NCBI GenBank assembly: GCA_041394325.1
Contig: JAWKIJ010000001.1
Span: 2,728,001 to 2,792,000 of the forward strand
Origin: JAWKIJ01 sp041394325
GTDB taxonomy: Bacteria > Actinomycetota > Acidimicrobiia > Acidimicrobiales > Microtrichaceae
Direction: 5' to 3'
DNA length: 64,000 nucleotides
Positions 18,346 to 27,249 of this stretch are shown here, one piece after another; position 1 is the first letter of the stretch; each line of letters begins with the position of its first letter. Under the pieces are notes generated by a model. It made no database searches and had not been told where the DNA came from. It saw only the letters and a program-made list of their open reading frames with translations. The position numbers were made by a program, and so were the translations under genes.

Positions 18346-19166
18346 ATGATGACCCGGCGGGGACTGCGACTCACGACCGATCGAAAGCGGCGTCGGATCG
18401 GCACCATGCTGGTGGCCGTCGCCCTCACCGCCGGTGGAACCGCCATCGCCCTCACCGCCGGTGCGCAGGCAGACCCCACACCCCCAAGCCCACCGGCAAT
18501 CAGATCTCGGTGGACTTCGTGCCCAACTACTCGACGGCACCGTGCATCCTCGCGCCCCAGATGGAGGCCTACCCGGACTCGACGGGCACCGCCTTCACCC
18601 TCATGATCAACGCACCCGCCGATCTGTGCTCGCCGGTCTACGCCACCGCCGCTGTCTACGCGACCGACAGCCTCGTCGAGTGGTGGCCCCAGCACCTCAT
18701 CGAGACGAAGCCCGTAGTGATCAACAAGGGTGGCCAATACCACGTCCGCTTCGCCAAGGTGTGTCGTCGCCAGCAGTTCGACGTGATCAACGGGGCCACC
18801 CCCGACACGATCGGGTCGTTCCGCGACCACGGCCCGCTCGTGTTCCCGCTCGACTCCAACACCTCGTTGCAGGACATCGGCAACCAGTGCTCCGACACGA
18901 AACCGAGCCCCGCCGTCGTGCGGAACGTCACGACCACGGCACCCGACGCAGGGGTGTCCAACACGGGTGGCCAGGACGTCAACGATGGGAACGTGCTCGC
19001 ATCCACAGGTGCGTTCAGCGCCACGTTCGCCGTCGTCGCCCTTGCGCTGATGGCCGCGGGTTTCGTCCTGCTGTTCGGGTCCGGTGGTGGTCTCGATCCG
19101 GCCGTGCGAATGGTCTCGAGCCGCTCCTCGGTCGATCCCCACAGCCCCTTCGGCCTGGGCGACTGA
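18346..19166 (+). CDS. Secreted protein with LAxTG-type sorting signal (frame broken once)
   Basis: The gene starts at the ATG at 18346 behind a GAGGAG ribosome site. The signal peptide runs TMLVAVALTAGGTAIALTAGAQA, and the mature protein begins DPTPP. The frame then breaks in a C-run at 18481-18485; one added C gives KPTGNQISVDFVPNY and continues in the frame used from 18510. The mature domain (~170 residues) has Cys residues at CILAP, DLCSP and KVCRR. The C-terminus reads LASTG followed by a hydrophobic helix (FAVVALALMAAGFVLLF), an LAxTG sorting signal as used by class E sortases. It is divergent from the TasA-like gene and probably belongs to the same surface assembly. The domain itself was not recognised. 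Confidence 0.7.
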
Positions 19167-19222
19167 ACCCCGACGAACCGGTCCCCACGCCGGCCGCCGC
19201 CGGCGGACGAATGGGCGCCCGG

Positions 19223-20770
19223 TCAGATCCCGACGAAGTCGCCGTCGACGAACTGCACGCAGCAACGGTCGCGGCCGCTGCTCTTCGCCGCATACAGCAG
19301 ACGATCCGCCGCCTCCACCATCCGAACCCCGGTGTCGATCCCGTCGACGCGCGTCGCTGCCACCGCACCGATGCTCACGGTGACCTGAAGGACGTGTCCG
19401 TCCACCTCCACCCGGAGGGCCGCCAGCTCACGGCGGAACCGCTCGACCGCTCGCTCGAGGGTCTCGCGGTTGTCGACCATCGGCATCACGAGGAGGAACT
19501 CCTCACCGCCGTACCGGGCGCAGAACTCCCCGGCCCTCGTCCCCGTTCCGAGCATCGCGCCGACCGCTGCGAGCATCTGGTCGCCGGCGGGATGGCCGTA
19601 CGTGTCGTTGAGATGCTTGAAGTGGTCGATGTCGATCATCGCGACGGCGAGGCCACCCGAGACGGTGCGCCCCTCGATCCGTTCGCGGATCACCTCCGGG
19701 AACCGCTGATCGAGTCCGGCCCGGTTGGTCAGCCCCGTCAGCCGGTCCGTGACCGACTCCAGGCGGTATGCCTCGCTCGTCGTCTCGAGTGAGGTGATGC
19801 GGTCCGACTGGGCGAGGGAGTCCTCCGCGACCTCCATCGAGGCCTCGATCATCTTCTGGCGGGACTTGGTGAGCAGTTCCTGGTAGTCGACCTTGCCCTG
19901 GAGGTCGACACCGAGCGACTTCGCGAGGTCGCGGACGTGACCACCCAGGTCCACCGCCAGGGCCGACACGTCCGCCGAGTCGAGTGCGAGCAGCGATCGG
20001 GCCTGGGCGAGCCCGCGTGTCGAGCGGAGCGGCTCACCCAGCAGCTCCCGGGTTGCGTGACGCGCCAACAACAACACCGCCGAAAGCCGGCCCACCTCGG
20101 AGAAGTCGAAGGTGGCCAGCCCGGGACTGTTCTCGTCACCGGCCTGGTCGGCCGACTCCAGGACGCGGGAGTAGAGGTCGGGAACCCCCCAACTGCGGAG
20201 CGCCTGTTGCACCAACGCGCTCGTGGTCGTCCCGAGGCACTTCCGAAGGGCCCCGTCCGATGGCCACGGCGTGGACGCGAGCAGCGCCGAGAACTCCTCG
20301 GGCTCCACGAGCAGTCCGAGGAGTTGGCCCATTCCGTCGAACAGGCCGCACAGGAAGGCCTCCGGTGTCGACCGGAGGTTCGCCCGTTGCGACAACTCAC
20401 GGCATGCGACTGCCTCCACGAGGCACTGACGCCACACCTGGTCCGCGGCCGCTTCGTGGTCGTCGAGCCGGTCCCACACCGTCGAACCGACGACGAAACC
20501 GAGCGCGGTGATCTTCACGAGCTTGACGCCCATCATCATCATCGCCCGATCGACCGAGGTCACCGAGTGTCCCTTGTTGTAGGCGGCGGAGTTCGCCAGG
20601 CGCAGGATCCGCGCGGACAGCACCGGGTCGAGGCTGACCGCCTGACTCAACTGGGCCACCTCGAGGTTGGGGTCGTCGCAGAGTTGCACGATGCGCGCGG
20701 CCGCAGCGGGCATCGACGGAAGCCCGTCGAGTGCCGGAGCCTTGGCTGGGACGCGCGGCAAGGGTGACAT
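19223..20770 (-). CDS. HDOD-GGDEF protein, probable diguanylate cyclase
   Basis: The 515-residue protein has two domains. An HDOD domain covers residues ~10-220 (LPSMPAAAARIVQLCDDP, ILRLANSAAYNKG). A linker helix follows, then a GGDEF domain from ~345: DRLTGLTNRAGLDQRF, MIDIDHFKHLNDTYGHPAGDQML and the catalytic loop ARYGGEEFLLVMP. The loop is GGEEF, so cyclase activity (two GTP to cyclic di-GMP) is expected. The usual inhibitory RxxD five residues upstream reads RAGE, so product inhibition may be absent. It has no membrane span. It lies beside the first SipW/TasA-like locus, and cyclic di-GMP commonly controls surface matrix production, but the link here is by position only. Confidence 0.88.
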   Translation of the reverse strand: MSPLPRVPAKAPALDGLPSMPAAAARIVQLCDDPNLEVAQLSQAVSLDPVLSARILRLANSAAYNKGHSVTSVDRAMMMMGVKLVKITALGFVVGSTVWDRLDDHEAAADQVWRQCLVEAVACRELSQRANLRSTPEAFLCGLFDGMGQLLGLLVEPEEFSALLASTPWPSDGALRKCLGTTTSALVQQALRSWGVPDLYSRVLESADQAGDENSPGLATFDFSEVGRLSAVLLLARHATRELLGEPLRSTRGLAQARSLLALDSADVSALAVDLGGHVRDLAKSLGVDLQGKVDYQELLTKSRQKMIEASMEVAEDSLAQSDRITSLETTSEAYRLESVTDRLTGLTNRAGLDQRFPEVIRERIEGRTVSGGLAVAMIDIDHFKHLNDTYGHPAGDQMLAAVGAMLGTGTRAGEFCARYGGEEFLLVMPMVDNRETLERAVERFRRELAALRVEVDGHVLQVTVSIGAVAATRVDGIDTGVRMVEAADRLLYAAKSSGRDRCCVQFVDGDFVGI

Positions 20771-20883
20771 TCACAGATCCATCGGTCGCTGACACCCCGA
20801 TGTTGAGGATTCCCAGGCCTCCGATACCCGTCGATCGAGCGGTTCGGCCGGGTCTGTGGCCTGCCCGGCGCGACGCCGGCCGC

Positions 20884-21384
20884 TCAGGGTTCGTGCACCT
20901 CGATCGTTCCGGTGAACGTCGGGATCACCGAGAGGGAGAAGCGGTAGATCGCCGCCTTGCCGGTCTGCCAGCGCCTGGTCTCGCCCGGCCTGACCGTCAT
21001 GGTCGCCTGCTCGGCTCCGGCCTCGTCGAGAATGGTGACCGAAGCCGACACCGCGCCACTGTTGTGGAACCCGGTGGGCACCTTGGTGGTCACCGTGATG
21101 TAGGCCGGGCACACCTTGTCGGCGGAGAAGCCGACCACGGCCTGTTCGGGTGTCAGCAACTCACCCGGCATGAAATGCCCACAGTCGGCGAGTTCGCCGT
21201 CGGTGTCGTGTCCGGCGGACGCGGCGATCGTCGTGGTCGGCGGCGTCGTGTCGGCGCGGTCGGCGTGATCCGTGGAACAGCCGACGCCGGCCGACAGCAC
21301 GGCGACCAGCACGAGGAGCGCGAGACGTCCACTTCGCCGCGGCGCGCGCCGCAGTGCGCGGGGCGGGGCGGCGTCGGTGGACAT
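20884..21384 (-). CDS. Small lipoprotein cotranscribed with multicopper oxidase
   Basis: The ATG at 21384 shares one base with the multicopper oxidase stop (TGATG), giving a 166-residue protein. The signal peptide ends in the lipobox-like LSAGVGC, so it is probably lipidated at that Cys. After a Thr-rich spacer comes a ~110-residue beta-rich domain containing two further Cys (ADCGHF, KVCPAY) and a repeated TVTTKVPTG / SVTILDEAG pattern like small immunoglobulin-type folds. The family was not recognised. Tight coupling to the oxidase suggests a partner in copper handling or substrate oxidation at the outer face of the membrane. Confidence 0.6.
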   Translation of the reverse strand: MSTDAAPPRALRRAPRRSGRLALLVLVAVLSAGVGCSTDHADRADTTPPTTTIAASAGHDTDGELADCGHFMPGELLTPEQAVVGFSADKVCPAYITVTTKVPTGFHNSGAVSASVTILDEAGAEQATMTVRPGETRRWQTGKAAIYRFSLSVIPTFTGTIEVHEP

Positions 21385-22805
21385 CAGGCCGGGTTCGACG
21401 GGTCCTTCACGATCACCGCACTGGCCATGCCGAACATCCGGTCCCGCTGTTCGACGTGGTTGAGGATGTGACAGTGCCAGACCCACGTGCCCGGCTCGGT
21501 GGCCTGGATCAGCACGCTGTAGCGCTCACCCGGCGACACCAGGATGGTGTCCGCCCAGTACGGGTTGTCGAGCCGGATTCCGTCCTTCGCGACGACGAGC
21601 TGTGGGAAGCCGTGCATGTGCATCGGATGCACCTGGAGACCCTCGTTGTAGTAGTGCACGACGAACCAGTCGCCCTTGTTCACCACCACCGGTGCGGTGG
21701 CCGGGAAGGACTTGCCGTTGAGCGAATAGCCGATCGTCCCGGCGTCGTTGAGCACCATGGGCAGCTCCAGTACCGGCTTCACGTTGTTCGGGATGGTGAC
21801 GTCGCTGATCGTGCGACCCAGGGGGAGTTCGACCTCGCCGATCGTGATGGGTGCGAACATCCCGTTGGGGACCGCCTCCTCACCGTGGACGTGCGCGTGG
21901 TACATCGACACCGCCGGCTTGGTGGCGGTGAAGCGGTAGTCGTAGGTGCCACCGTTTGGTTTGATGAGCGGCTGCGTATAGGGCGCCACGCCGTCCTGGT
22001 CGGTGGGCAGGTGCACACCGTGCCAGTGGATGTCGGTGCCCATGGGCAGCTTGTTGGTCACATGGACCCGCACCCGGTCGCCCAGGTTGAGCTTGATCCA
22101 CGGGCCCGGGACCATCCCGTTGTAGCTCCAGGCCTTCACCACCTTGCCCGGCTCGACCTCCCAGTCGGTGATCTCGGCGGTGAGGTTGAACACCTTGGTG
22201 CCGTCCGGGTCGATCGTGGGTTGCAGGATCTGGTTGCCGACACCCTCGGTCTTGGCCGCATCCGTGCCGAAGGTGGCCATCTGCGTCATCATCGCGTCGT
22301 CGAGCTTCTGGCCCTCCGCAAGGGTCATCTCGTGCCCCCCCGAGGACCCCGAGGATCCGCCGTCGTCGGTTCCATCGGCAGCGGAAGCGCCGTCGGTGAC
22401 GGTCAGGGTGGCGATCATCCCGGACGACTCGTGGCCGGCGATCGTGCAGACCACGGTGTACTTACCGGGCTTCAGCTCACCCAGTTCGAGCGTGGCGGTG
22501 CTGCCCGCGGTGATGTCGTCGGTGCCCTTGTCCAGCTCCTTCACGTGAAGGTTGTGGTTGATCGAGCCCTTGTTGTGAACCTTCAGCGTCACCTTTCCCG
22601 CGGGCACCGTGAGGTCGCCGGTGATCTTGAACTCGCTGAGGTCGATGTTCGCGGTCGTGGCCTTGGCGGCACCCCCTCCCGAACCGCTTCCACCCCATAG
22701 TGCGGTGGCACCGACGATTGCGCCGATCCCGAGGAGGTAGACGGCGGCGATCACACCGATGATGACACCCATCGACTGCTTGTCGCGGCGCGTGTCCGTA
22801 GCCAT
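21384..22805 (-). CDS. Membrane-anchored multicopper oxidase with extra N-terminal cupredoxin domain
   Basis: The 473-residue protein starts at the ATG at 22805 behind a GGAGGTT ribosome site. One N-terminal membrane helix (residues ~12-38) is followed by a plastocyanin-like domain at ~50-125 with type 1 copper ligands in INHNLHV and CTIAGHESSGM. The catalytic part carries the four copper motifs of a laccase-type enzyme: HWHGVH, YHAHVHG, HPMHMHG and HCHILNHVEQRDRM, the last also giving type 1 ligands. All trinuclear and type 1 ligands seem present. Expected activity is oxidation of phenols or metal ions (Cu+, Mn2+, Fe2+) with O2, outside the cytoplasm. The appended cupredoxin could feed electrons to the catalytic centre. 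Confidence 0.9.
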   Translation of the reverse strand: MATDTRRDKQSMGVIIGVIAAVYLLGIGAIVGATALWGGSGSGGGAAKATTANIDLSEFKITGDLTVPAGKVTLKVHNKGSINHNLHVKELDKGTDDITAGSTATLELGELKPGKYTVVCTIAGHESSGMIATLTVTDGASAADGTDDGGSSGSSGGHEMTLAEGQKLDDAMMTQMATFGTDAAKTEGVGNQILQPTIDPDGTKVFNLTAEITDWEVEPGKVVKAWSYNGMVPGPWIKLNLGDRVRVHVTNKLPMGTDIHWHGVHLPTDQDGVAPYTQPLIKPNGGTYDYRFTATKPAVSMYHAHVHGEEAVPNGMFAPITIGEVELPLGRTISDVTIPNNVKPVLELPMVLNDAGTIGYSLNGKSFPATAPVVVNKGDWFVVHYYNEGLQVHPMHMHGFPQLVVAKDGIRLDNPYWADTILVSPGERYSVLIQATEPGTWVWHCHILNHVEQRDRMFGMASAVIVKDPSNPA

Positions 22806-22965
22806 GGAGAACCTCCGGCGAGGAAGCCGAGCGGACGCACCGCTCATTGGGGGGGGCACCGGTGTACTCGGGTGAGCCCACCGCGGAACCGTGTAGGTCC
22901 GGTTCTACCGGCCACGCTATCCGGAGCCGGCCCCGGGATCCGAAACCGACCGGGTGCAACCGGGC

Positions 22966-23826
22966 TCAAACGACGGTGGCTCCGAGCGGGAGCGGTTCCT
23001 GGAGCCGCTCACCCCACCGACGTCCCTGCTCCAGGGCGAGGGGGTACGCGGCGAGTGCCCGTTCGATGTCGAACAGTCCCATCGGGTTGAGCCCTGCGAC
23101 CGCGGCGATCTCACGGTTGGGACGGATCGCGACGATCTCCTTGTCGGGATGGCGCTCCCGCCAGGTCCGGAGCTCACGGTCGAGCAGCCAACCGGCGGTC
23201 CGGCCCATCGGACCGACGACCGTGCCGGCGAGTGGTGCGACGACGATGACCCGCGACGCATCGGTGGCTGCGTCGATCGAGGTCACCGACCACATGCCCC
23301 CGTCCACGTAGAGCCTCCCGTCGACGCGGTGTGGAGGAAGCAGCGCCGGCACGGCCGAGGACGCGGCCGCAAGGTCCGCGAGGTCGAAGCGGGCTCCGTC
23401 GAGGATGTGGCGTCGCCGTGTCCGTACGCATACGGCGCTCACGGCAACCTGTTCGTGGCGGGCATCGCCGAACAGCTCGCGGGCCGGTTTGAGCAGTGCG
23501 CCGTACCTGGCGTTCGGGATCGTCGGCACCTCGATCGAGGCGATCGCCTCGTACGGAAGGCCCAGCGCCATGATGGAGGCCACCCACGAACCGGCGGAGG
23601 TCCCCAGCGCCGGTGCCGCTCCGACGTCGATCCCCGCCTCGACGAGGCCGTGGGCGACGCCGGTGCCGTAGGCGATGCCGAACACCCCTCCCCCGCCGTA
23701 CACCATGGCCAGCTCGTGTGGCCCCGACAGAATCGAGGGTCGGCCCTCGACGAGCTCGACGACACCGTCCACGGTGATCACGTCGGTGCTCCCGACGGCT
23801 CCGGTGTTGGGCCCACGAGCGGCCAT
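22966..23826 (-). CDS. Patatin-like phospholipase
   Basis: The 286-residue protein shows the patatin layout: glycine-rich oxyanion loop YGGGGVFGIAYG, nucleophile elbow GTSAGS (Ser at ~residue 76), and the catalytic Asp in VDGGMW (~178). These form the Ser-Asp dyad of bacterial patatins. No signal peptide is seen, so it probably acts on lipids in the cytoplasm or at the membrane. The ~30 residues before the conserved core make the exact start uncertain. The flanking intergenic stretches (about 160 bp and 205 bp) separate it from its neighbours, so it may be a single-gene unit. Confidence 0.88.
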   Translation of the reverse strand: MAARGPNTGAVGSTDVITVDGVVELVEGRPSILSGPHELAMVYGGGGVFGIAYGTGVAHGLVEAGIDVGAAPALGTSAGSWVASIMALGLPYEAIASIEVPTIPNARYGALLKPARELFGDARHEQVAVSAVCVRTRRRHILDGARFDLADLAAASSAVPALLPPHRVDGRLYVDGGMWSVTSIDAATDASRVIVVAPLAGTVVGPMGRTAGWLLDRELRTWRERHPDKEIVAIRPNREIAAVAGLNPMGLFDIERALAAYPLALEQGRRWGERLQEPLPLGATVV

Positions 23827-24031
23827 GTCGTCTCCTCGCGCCTCGGCGAACGGGTTCTGCCCGATGGCGCGGGATCGGTCGCACGGCGCGGCCGCTTGAC
23901 AACGCGGTGTCGTTCGACCCTGCGGTGCGGGTCGAAGGTCTCGGACCGAGTCGGCCCACCTGGGAGCCGGTGCGGCTCCACCCCGACGCGGGGACCGACA
24001 GCGAGCGGGAGCGGGAGCGGGAACGGGGCGC

Positions 24032-24853
24032 TCAGCCTCGCCGTTCGAGCGCCGCGGTCAACCGCCCGAGCGGGCCCGAGCGACCGGGCACCAAGCGGGT
24101 CAATCCCGCCACCACGCGGGCATCGGGTCCGACCACGACCCGCCCGCGGTTCCGCTCGACGCCCTTCACGATCGCCGACGCGACGGCCTCGGGGCGACGC
24201 ATGACCAACGGAGCAAACCGCGAGCCGCCCATCTCCTTTAGCTTGATCGCACTGGAGCCGCGCGCCCGGTTGGTGATGTCGGTGCGGATCGCGCCGGGGA
24301 ACACGGTGGTCACCCCGATCCCCGCCGGCGCCAACTCCGCCCGGAGCGCCTCCGAGAACGACCGCACAGCGCCCTTGGTCAACGAGTAGCTCGCATTGTG
24401 CGGAAGACCCAGGAGCCCCACCATCGACGAGAGGTTGACGATGTGGGCCGGCCGGTGCTCGTCGAGGACCTCGAGGAAGGCGCGGCACCCGTGCACGACC
24501 CCCCACAGGTTGATCCCCACGATCCAGCGGAGGTCCTCCAGGGACTCCGAACCGAAGGCACCGGCGGAGGTGACCCCGGCATTGTTCACCACGATGTTGC
24601 AGCGCCCGTGCGCCTCGACGACCTCGTCACGGACCCTCCAGAAAGCGTCGGAGTCCGCGACGTCGACGGTGTGGCAGGTGGCACCTCGACCCAGGGCCTT
24701 GATCTCGTGTGCGACGGGCTCCAGCCGGTCGGGGCGCACGTCCGCGAGTGCGACGTCGGCGCCGCGCCGTGCGAGTGCCAGAGCGGTCTGGCGTCCGATC
24801 CCGCTCCCCGCTCCGGTGACGAATGCGACGGTGCCGTCGATGCGCATCGCCAC
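24032..24853 (-). CDS. Short-chain dehydrogenase/reductase
   Basis: This is a 273-residue classical SDR: cofactor loop TGAGSGIGR (residues ~13-21), acidic DVRPDRLEP suggesting NAD(H), NNAGVT, and the catalytic set with Ser in NLSSMVG and Tyr/Lys in YSLTKGA. The C-terminal ~40 residues are basic and may be a membrane-associating tail, as in several actinobacterial SDRs near lipid-metabolism genes. The substrate cannot be deduced. The neighbouring patatin-like gene is on the same strand but 205 bp away, so no operon is claimed. Confidence 0.88.
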   Translation of the reverse strand: MAMRIDGTVAFVTGAGSGIGRQTALALARRGADVALADVRPDRLEPVAHEIKALGRGATCHTVDVADSDAFWRVRDEVVEAHGRCNIVVNNAGVTSAGAFGSESLEDLRWIVGINLWGVVHGCRAFLEVLDEHRPAHIVNLSSMVGLLGLPHNASYSLTKGAVRSFSEALRAELAPAGIGVTTVFPGAIRTDITNRARGSSAIKLKEMGGSRFAPLVMRRPEAVASAIVKGVERNRGRVVVGPDARVVAGLTRLVPGRSGPLGRLTAALERRG

Positions 24854-24930
24854 GACCTTAGGGCCAGCGGGTCGACGAATCGGTCGGTGGATCGGTGCGG
24901 CCGGCCCGGCCCGTCTGTCACAGTGGGGAC

Positions 24931-26326
24931 ATGACTGGACCTCGGATCTGTCTCGTGGGTGCGGGCGGGATGAGCTTCGGACCGGCGATGGTCAACGATG
25001 CGATCAAGACCCCGGCGCTCGCCGGCGCGACGCTGTCACTGCACGATGTGGATGCCGACCGCCTCGCCCTCGCGACCCGTCTTGCCCACCGGCTCAACGA
25101 CGTGCGACCGCCCGATCACCATCGAGTCCTCACTCGATCCCGCCACGGCGATGGGCGGTGCGGACTTCACGTTGGTGAGTGCCGAGATCGACCGCTGGCC
25201 CCGATGGCGGGAGGACTACGAGGTTCCACTCCGCTACGGAGCGACCCACATCACCGGAGAGAACGGTGGCCCCGGAGCCGTCTTCCACTCGCTCCGCTCG
25301 ATCCGCACCGTGTTGGGGATCTGCGAGGACCTCCAGCGCCACTGCCCCGACACGTTCCTGGTGAACCTCACGAACCCGATGAGCAGGGTCACCCTCGCGA
25401 TCAGCCGCGCCACGTCGTTGCGCCACGTCGGGATGTGCCACGAGTTCGACGGCGGGATGACCCGCCTTTCGGTGCTGTTGCGGATCCCCAAGCAACGACT
25501 CGCGGCGAGGGCGATGGGGATCAACCACTTCACGTTTTTCACCGAGATCCGCGACAAGGCGACCGGAGAGGACCTGTACCCACGGGTCCGGGAGATGTGG
25601 AAGGCGCGACGATTCGACTTTCGACCCTTCGAGACGCGGGTTGCGAAGGGGCTCGCCAAGGTTCCGTGGGTCGACGTGGCCGTCGATCAGTTCTTCACCC
25701 CGCTGGTCGCGCACTTCGTGCGGACCTACGGCCTGTTGCCCACTTCGATCGACAGCCACATCGGTGAGTACGTCGGCTTCGCGCAGGAGGTGTCGCACTG
25801 GCACCAGGTCCCGGTGGAGCATCACGAGGCGTTCGCCCGACGGGTCGAGGGCCTCGTGCGAAGGTACGGGGAGGGGCGCTCACGGATCCCGCTGCACCGC
25901 CTCGGCCGCTCTCCCGAGGAGCCGTTTCCGATCATCGAGGCGATCTGGAGCGGCCGTCAGGCCCGATCCGACGGAGCCGGTTCGGCGGCGCTGCCCCGTG
26001 CTATCAACGCCGTGAACGTCGCGAACCGGGGCTACATCGACAACCTCCCGGTGGGGGCGATCGTGGAGGTACCGGCCACGGCCGACGCCGACGGGCTCCA
26101 CCCGTTGCCGATGGGCCCGATCGACGAGCGGCTCGCCGCGTTCATGCGGACCCAGATCGAGATCCAGGACCTGGTCGTGACCGCAGCGATCACCGGTGAC
26201 CCCGCTCCCGCGTGGGAGGCCGTCCGCATGGACCCGCTGTCGCCGTCGGACGAGGCAACGGCGAAGGCCATGTTCGACGACCTGTGGGAACGTCAGCACG
26301 ACGTGTTGGGCCTGGTCCGCGGCTGA
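24931..26326 (+). CDS. Glycoside hydrolase family 4 (alpha-glucosidase/galactosidase type), frame broken once
   Basis: The ATG at 24931 opens with CLVGAGGMSFGPAMVNDAI, the GH4 NAD-binding loop. The frame breaks at about 25100-25106 and resumes as DRPITIESSLDPATAMGG. Further GH4 hallmarks are LVNLTNPMSRVT, the metal-binding GMCHEFDGG (Cys and His ligands for Mn2+) and GINHFTFFTEI. Family 4 enzymes cleave alpha-glucosides, alpha-galactosides or uronides by an NAD-dependent redox mechanism. The CHE motif points to the alpha-glucosidase/alpha-galactosidase/glucuronidase branch. The break removes or adds one base (or two) and disrupts a conserved region, so either the gene is dead or, more likely given the rest of the window, the base call is wrong. 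Confidence 0.85.
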
Positions 26327-26422
26327 GGCCCCGACGGTGCCGAGCGGCAAGAATGCCCCGGTGCCGTAGCCGGCACTCGACGGGTCCACCGAGCGGAACC
26401 CGCGTACCGAGGGAGGACGACG

Positions 26423-27169
26423 ATGGGACGATTCGACGACAAGGTGGCGATCGTCACCGGTGCCGCCGGCGGGATCGGCGAGGCCTACGCGCGAGCGCTC
26501 GCGGCGGAGGGTGCCGCCGTGGTGGTGGCGGACCTCGACGCCGACAAGGGCGAGGCGACCGCCACGTCCATCGGGGAGACCGGGACGTCGGCCTTCGTCC
26601 GGGTCGATGTGTCCGATCCCGACTCGGTCGAGGCGATGGCGGAGGCGACGGTGCGACGCTTCGGAGGGATCGACCATCTCGTCAACAACGCGGCGATCTA
26701 CGGAACCATGCAGTTCGATCTCCTGTTGACCGTCGACTGGGAGTACTACCGGCGCTTCATGTCGGTCAACATGGACGGCGCCCTGCTGTGCACGCGGGCG
26801 TGCACCCCGCACATGACCGAACGCGGCGGTGGGTCGATAGTCAACCAGTCCTCGACCGCCGCATGGCTGTACTCGGGCTTCTACGGCCTGGCGAAGGTGG
26901 GGGTCAACGGCCTCACCCAGCAACTGGCCCACGAGCTCGGCGGCCGAAACATCCGAATCAACGCGATCGCCCCGGGTCCGACCGATACCGAGGCGACCCG
27001 CAACCAGGTGGGTGAGGGGATGGTGCAGTCCCTCGTGAAGGACCTGGCGATCAAGAGGCCCGGTCAGCCCACCGACATGGTCGGAGCGTGCCTGTTCCTG
27101 CTCTCCGACGACGCCTCGTGGGTCACGGGCCAGATCCTCAACGTGGACGGCGGCCAGATCTTCCGCTGA
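26423..27169 (+). CDS. Short-chain dehydrogenase/reductase, FabG-like
   Basis: The 248-residue protein has the Gly-rich loop TGAAGGIGEAYA, VADLDADKG following the second strand (acidic, NAD preference), NNAAIYG, catalytic Ser in NQSSTAAW, YGLAK for the Tyr-Lys pair, and the C-terminal ASWVTGQILNVDGGQ typical of FabG-like SDRs. The ATG at 26423 follows a GGGAGGACGACG ribosome site. It converges on the CYP51 operon across a long hairpin. In Mycobacterium tuberculosis an SDR gene (Rv0769, from memory) lies near the same cluster, so a shared pathway is possible. Confidence 0.9.
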   Translation: MGRFDDKVAIVTGAAGGIGEAYARALAAEGAAVVVADLDADKGEATATSIGETGTSAFVRVDVSDPDSVEAMAEATVRRFGGIDHLVNNAAIYGTMQFDLLLTVDWEYYRRFMSVNMDGALLCTRACTPHMTERGGGSIVNQSSTAAWLYSGFYGLAKVGVNGLTQQLAHELGGRNIRINAIAPGPTDTEATRNQVGEGMVQSLVKDLAIKRPGQPTDMVGACLFLLSDDASWVTGQILNVDGGQIFR

Positions 27170-27178
27170 CTCCCACCC

Positions 27179-27249
27179 GACCCACCGGTTCTGTCGCGCG
27201 AAACTCGCGTCTACACCGCGACTTTCGCGCGACAGAACCGGTGTGGGTC
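27179..27249. terminator. Long bidirectional hairpin between convergent operons
   Basis: The arm CCGGTTCTGTCGCGCGAAA (about 27185-27203) is repeated as its exact reverse complement at 27223-27241. Pairing extends outward through GACCCA/TGGGTC with a 2-nt bulge, and the loop itself can pair TCGCG with CGCGA. It lies between the SDR stop and the convergent dehydrogenase stop, so it most likely terminates both transcripts. The right arm overlaps the dehydrogenase stop codon. Confidence 0.8.
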
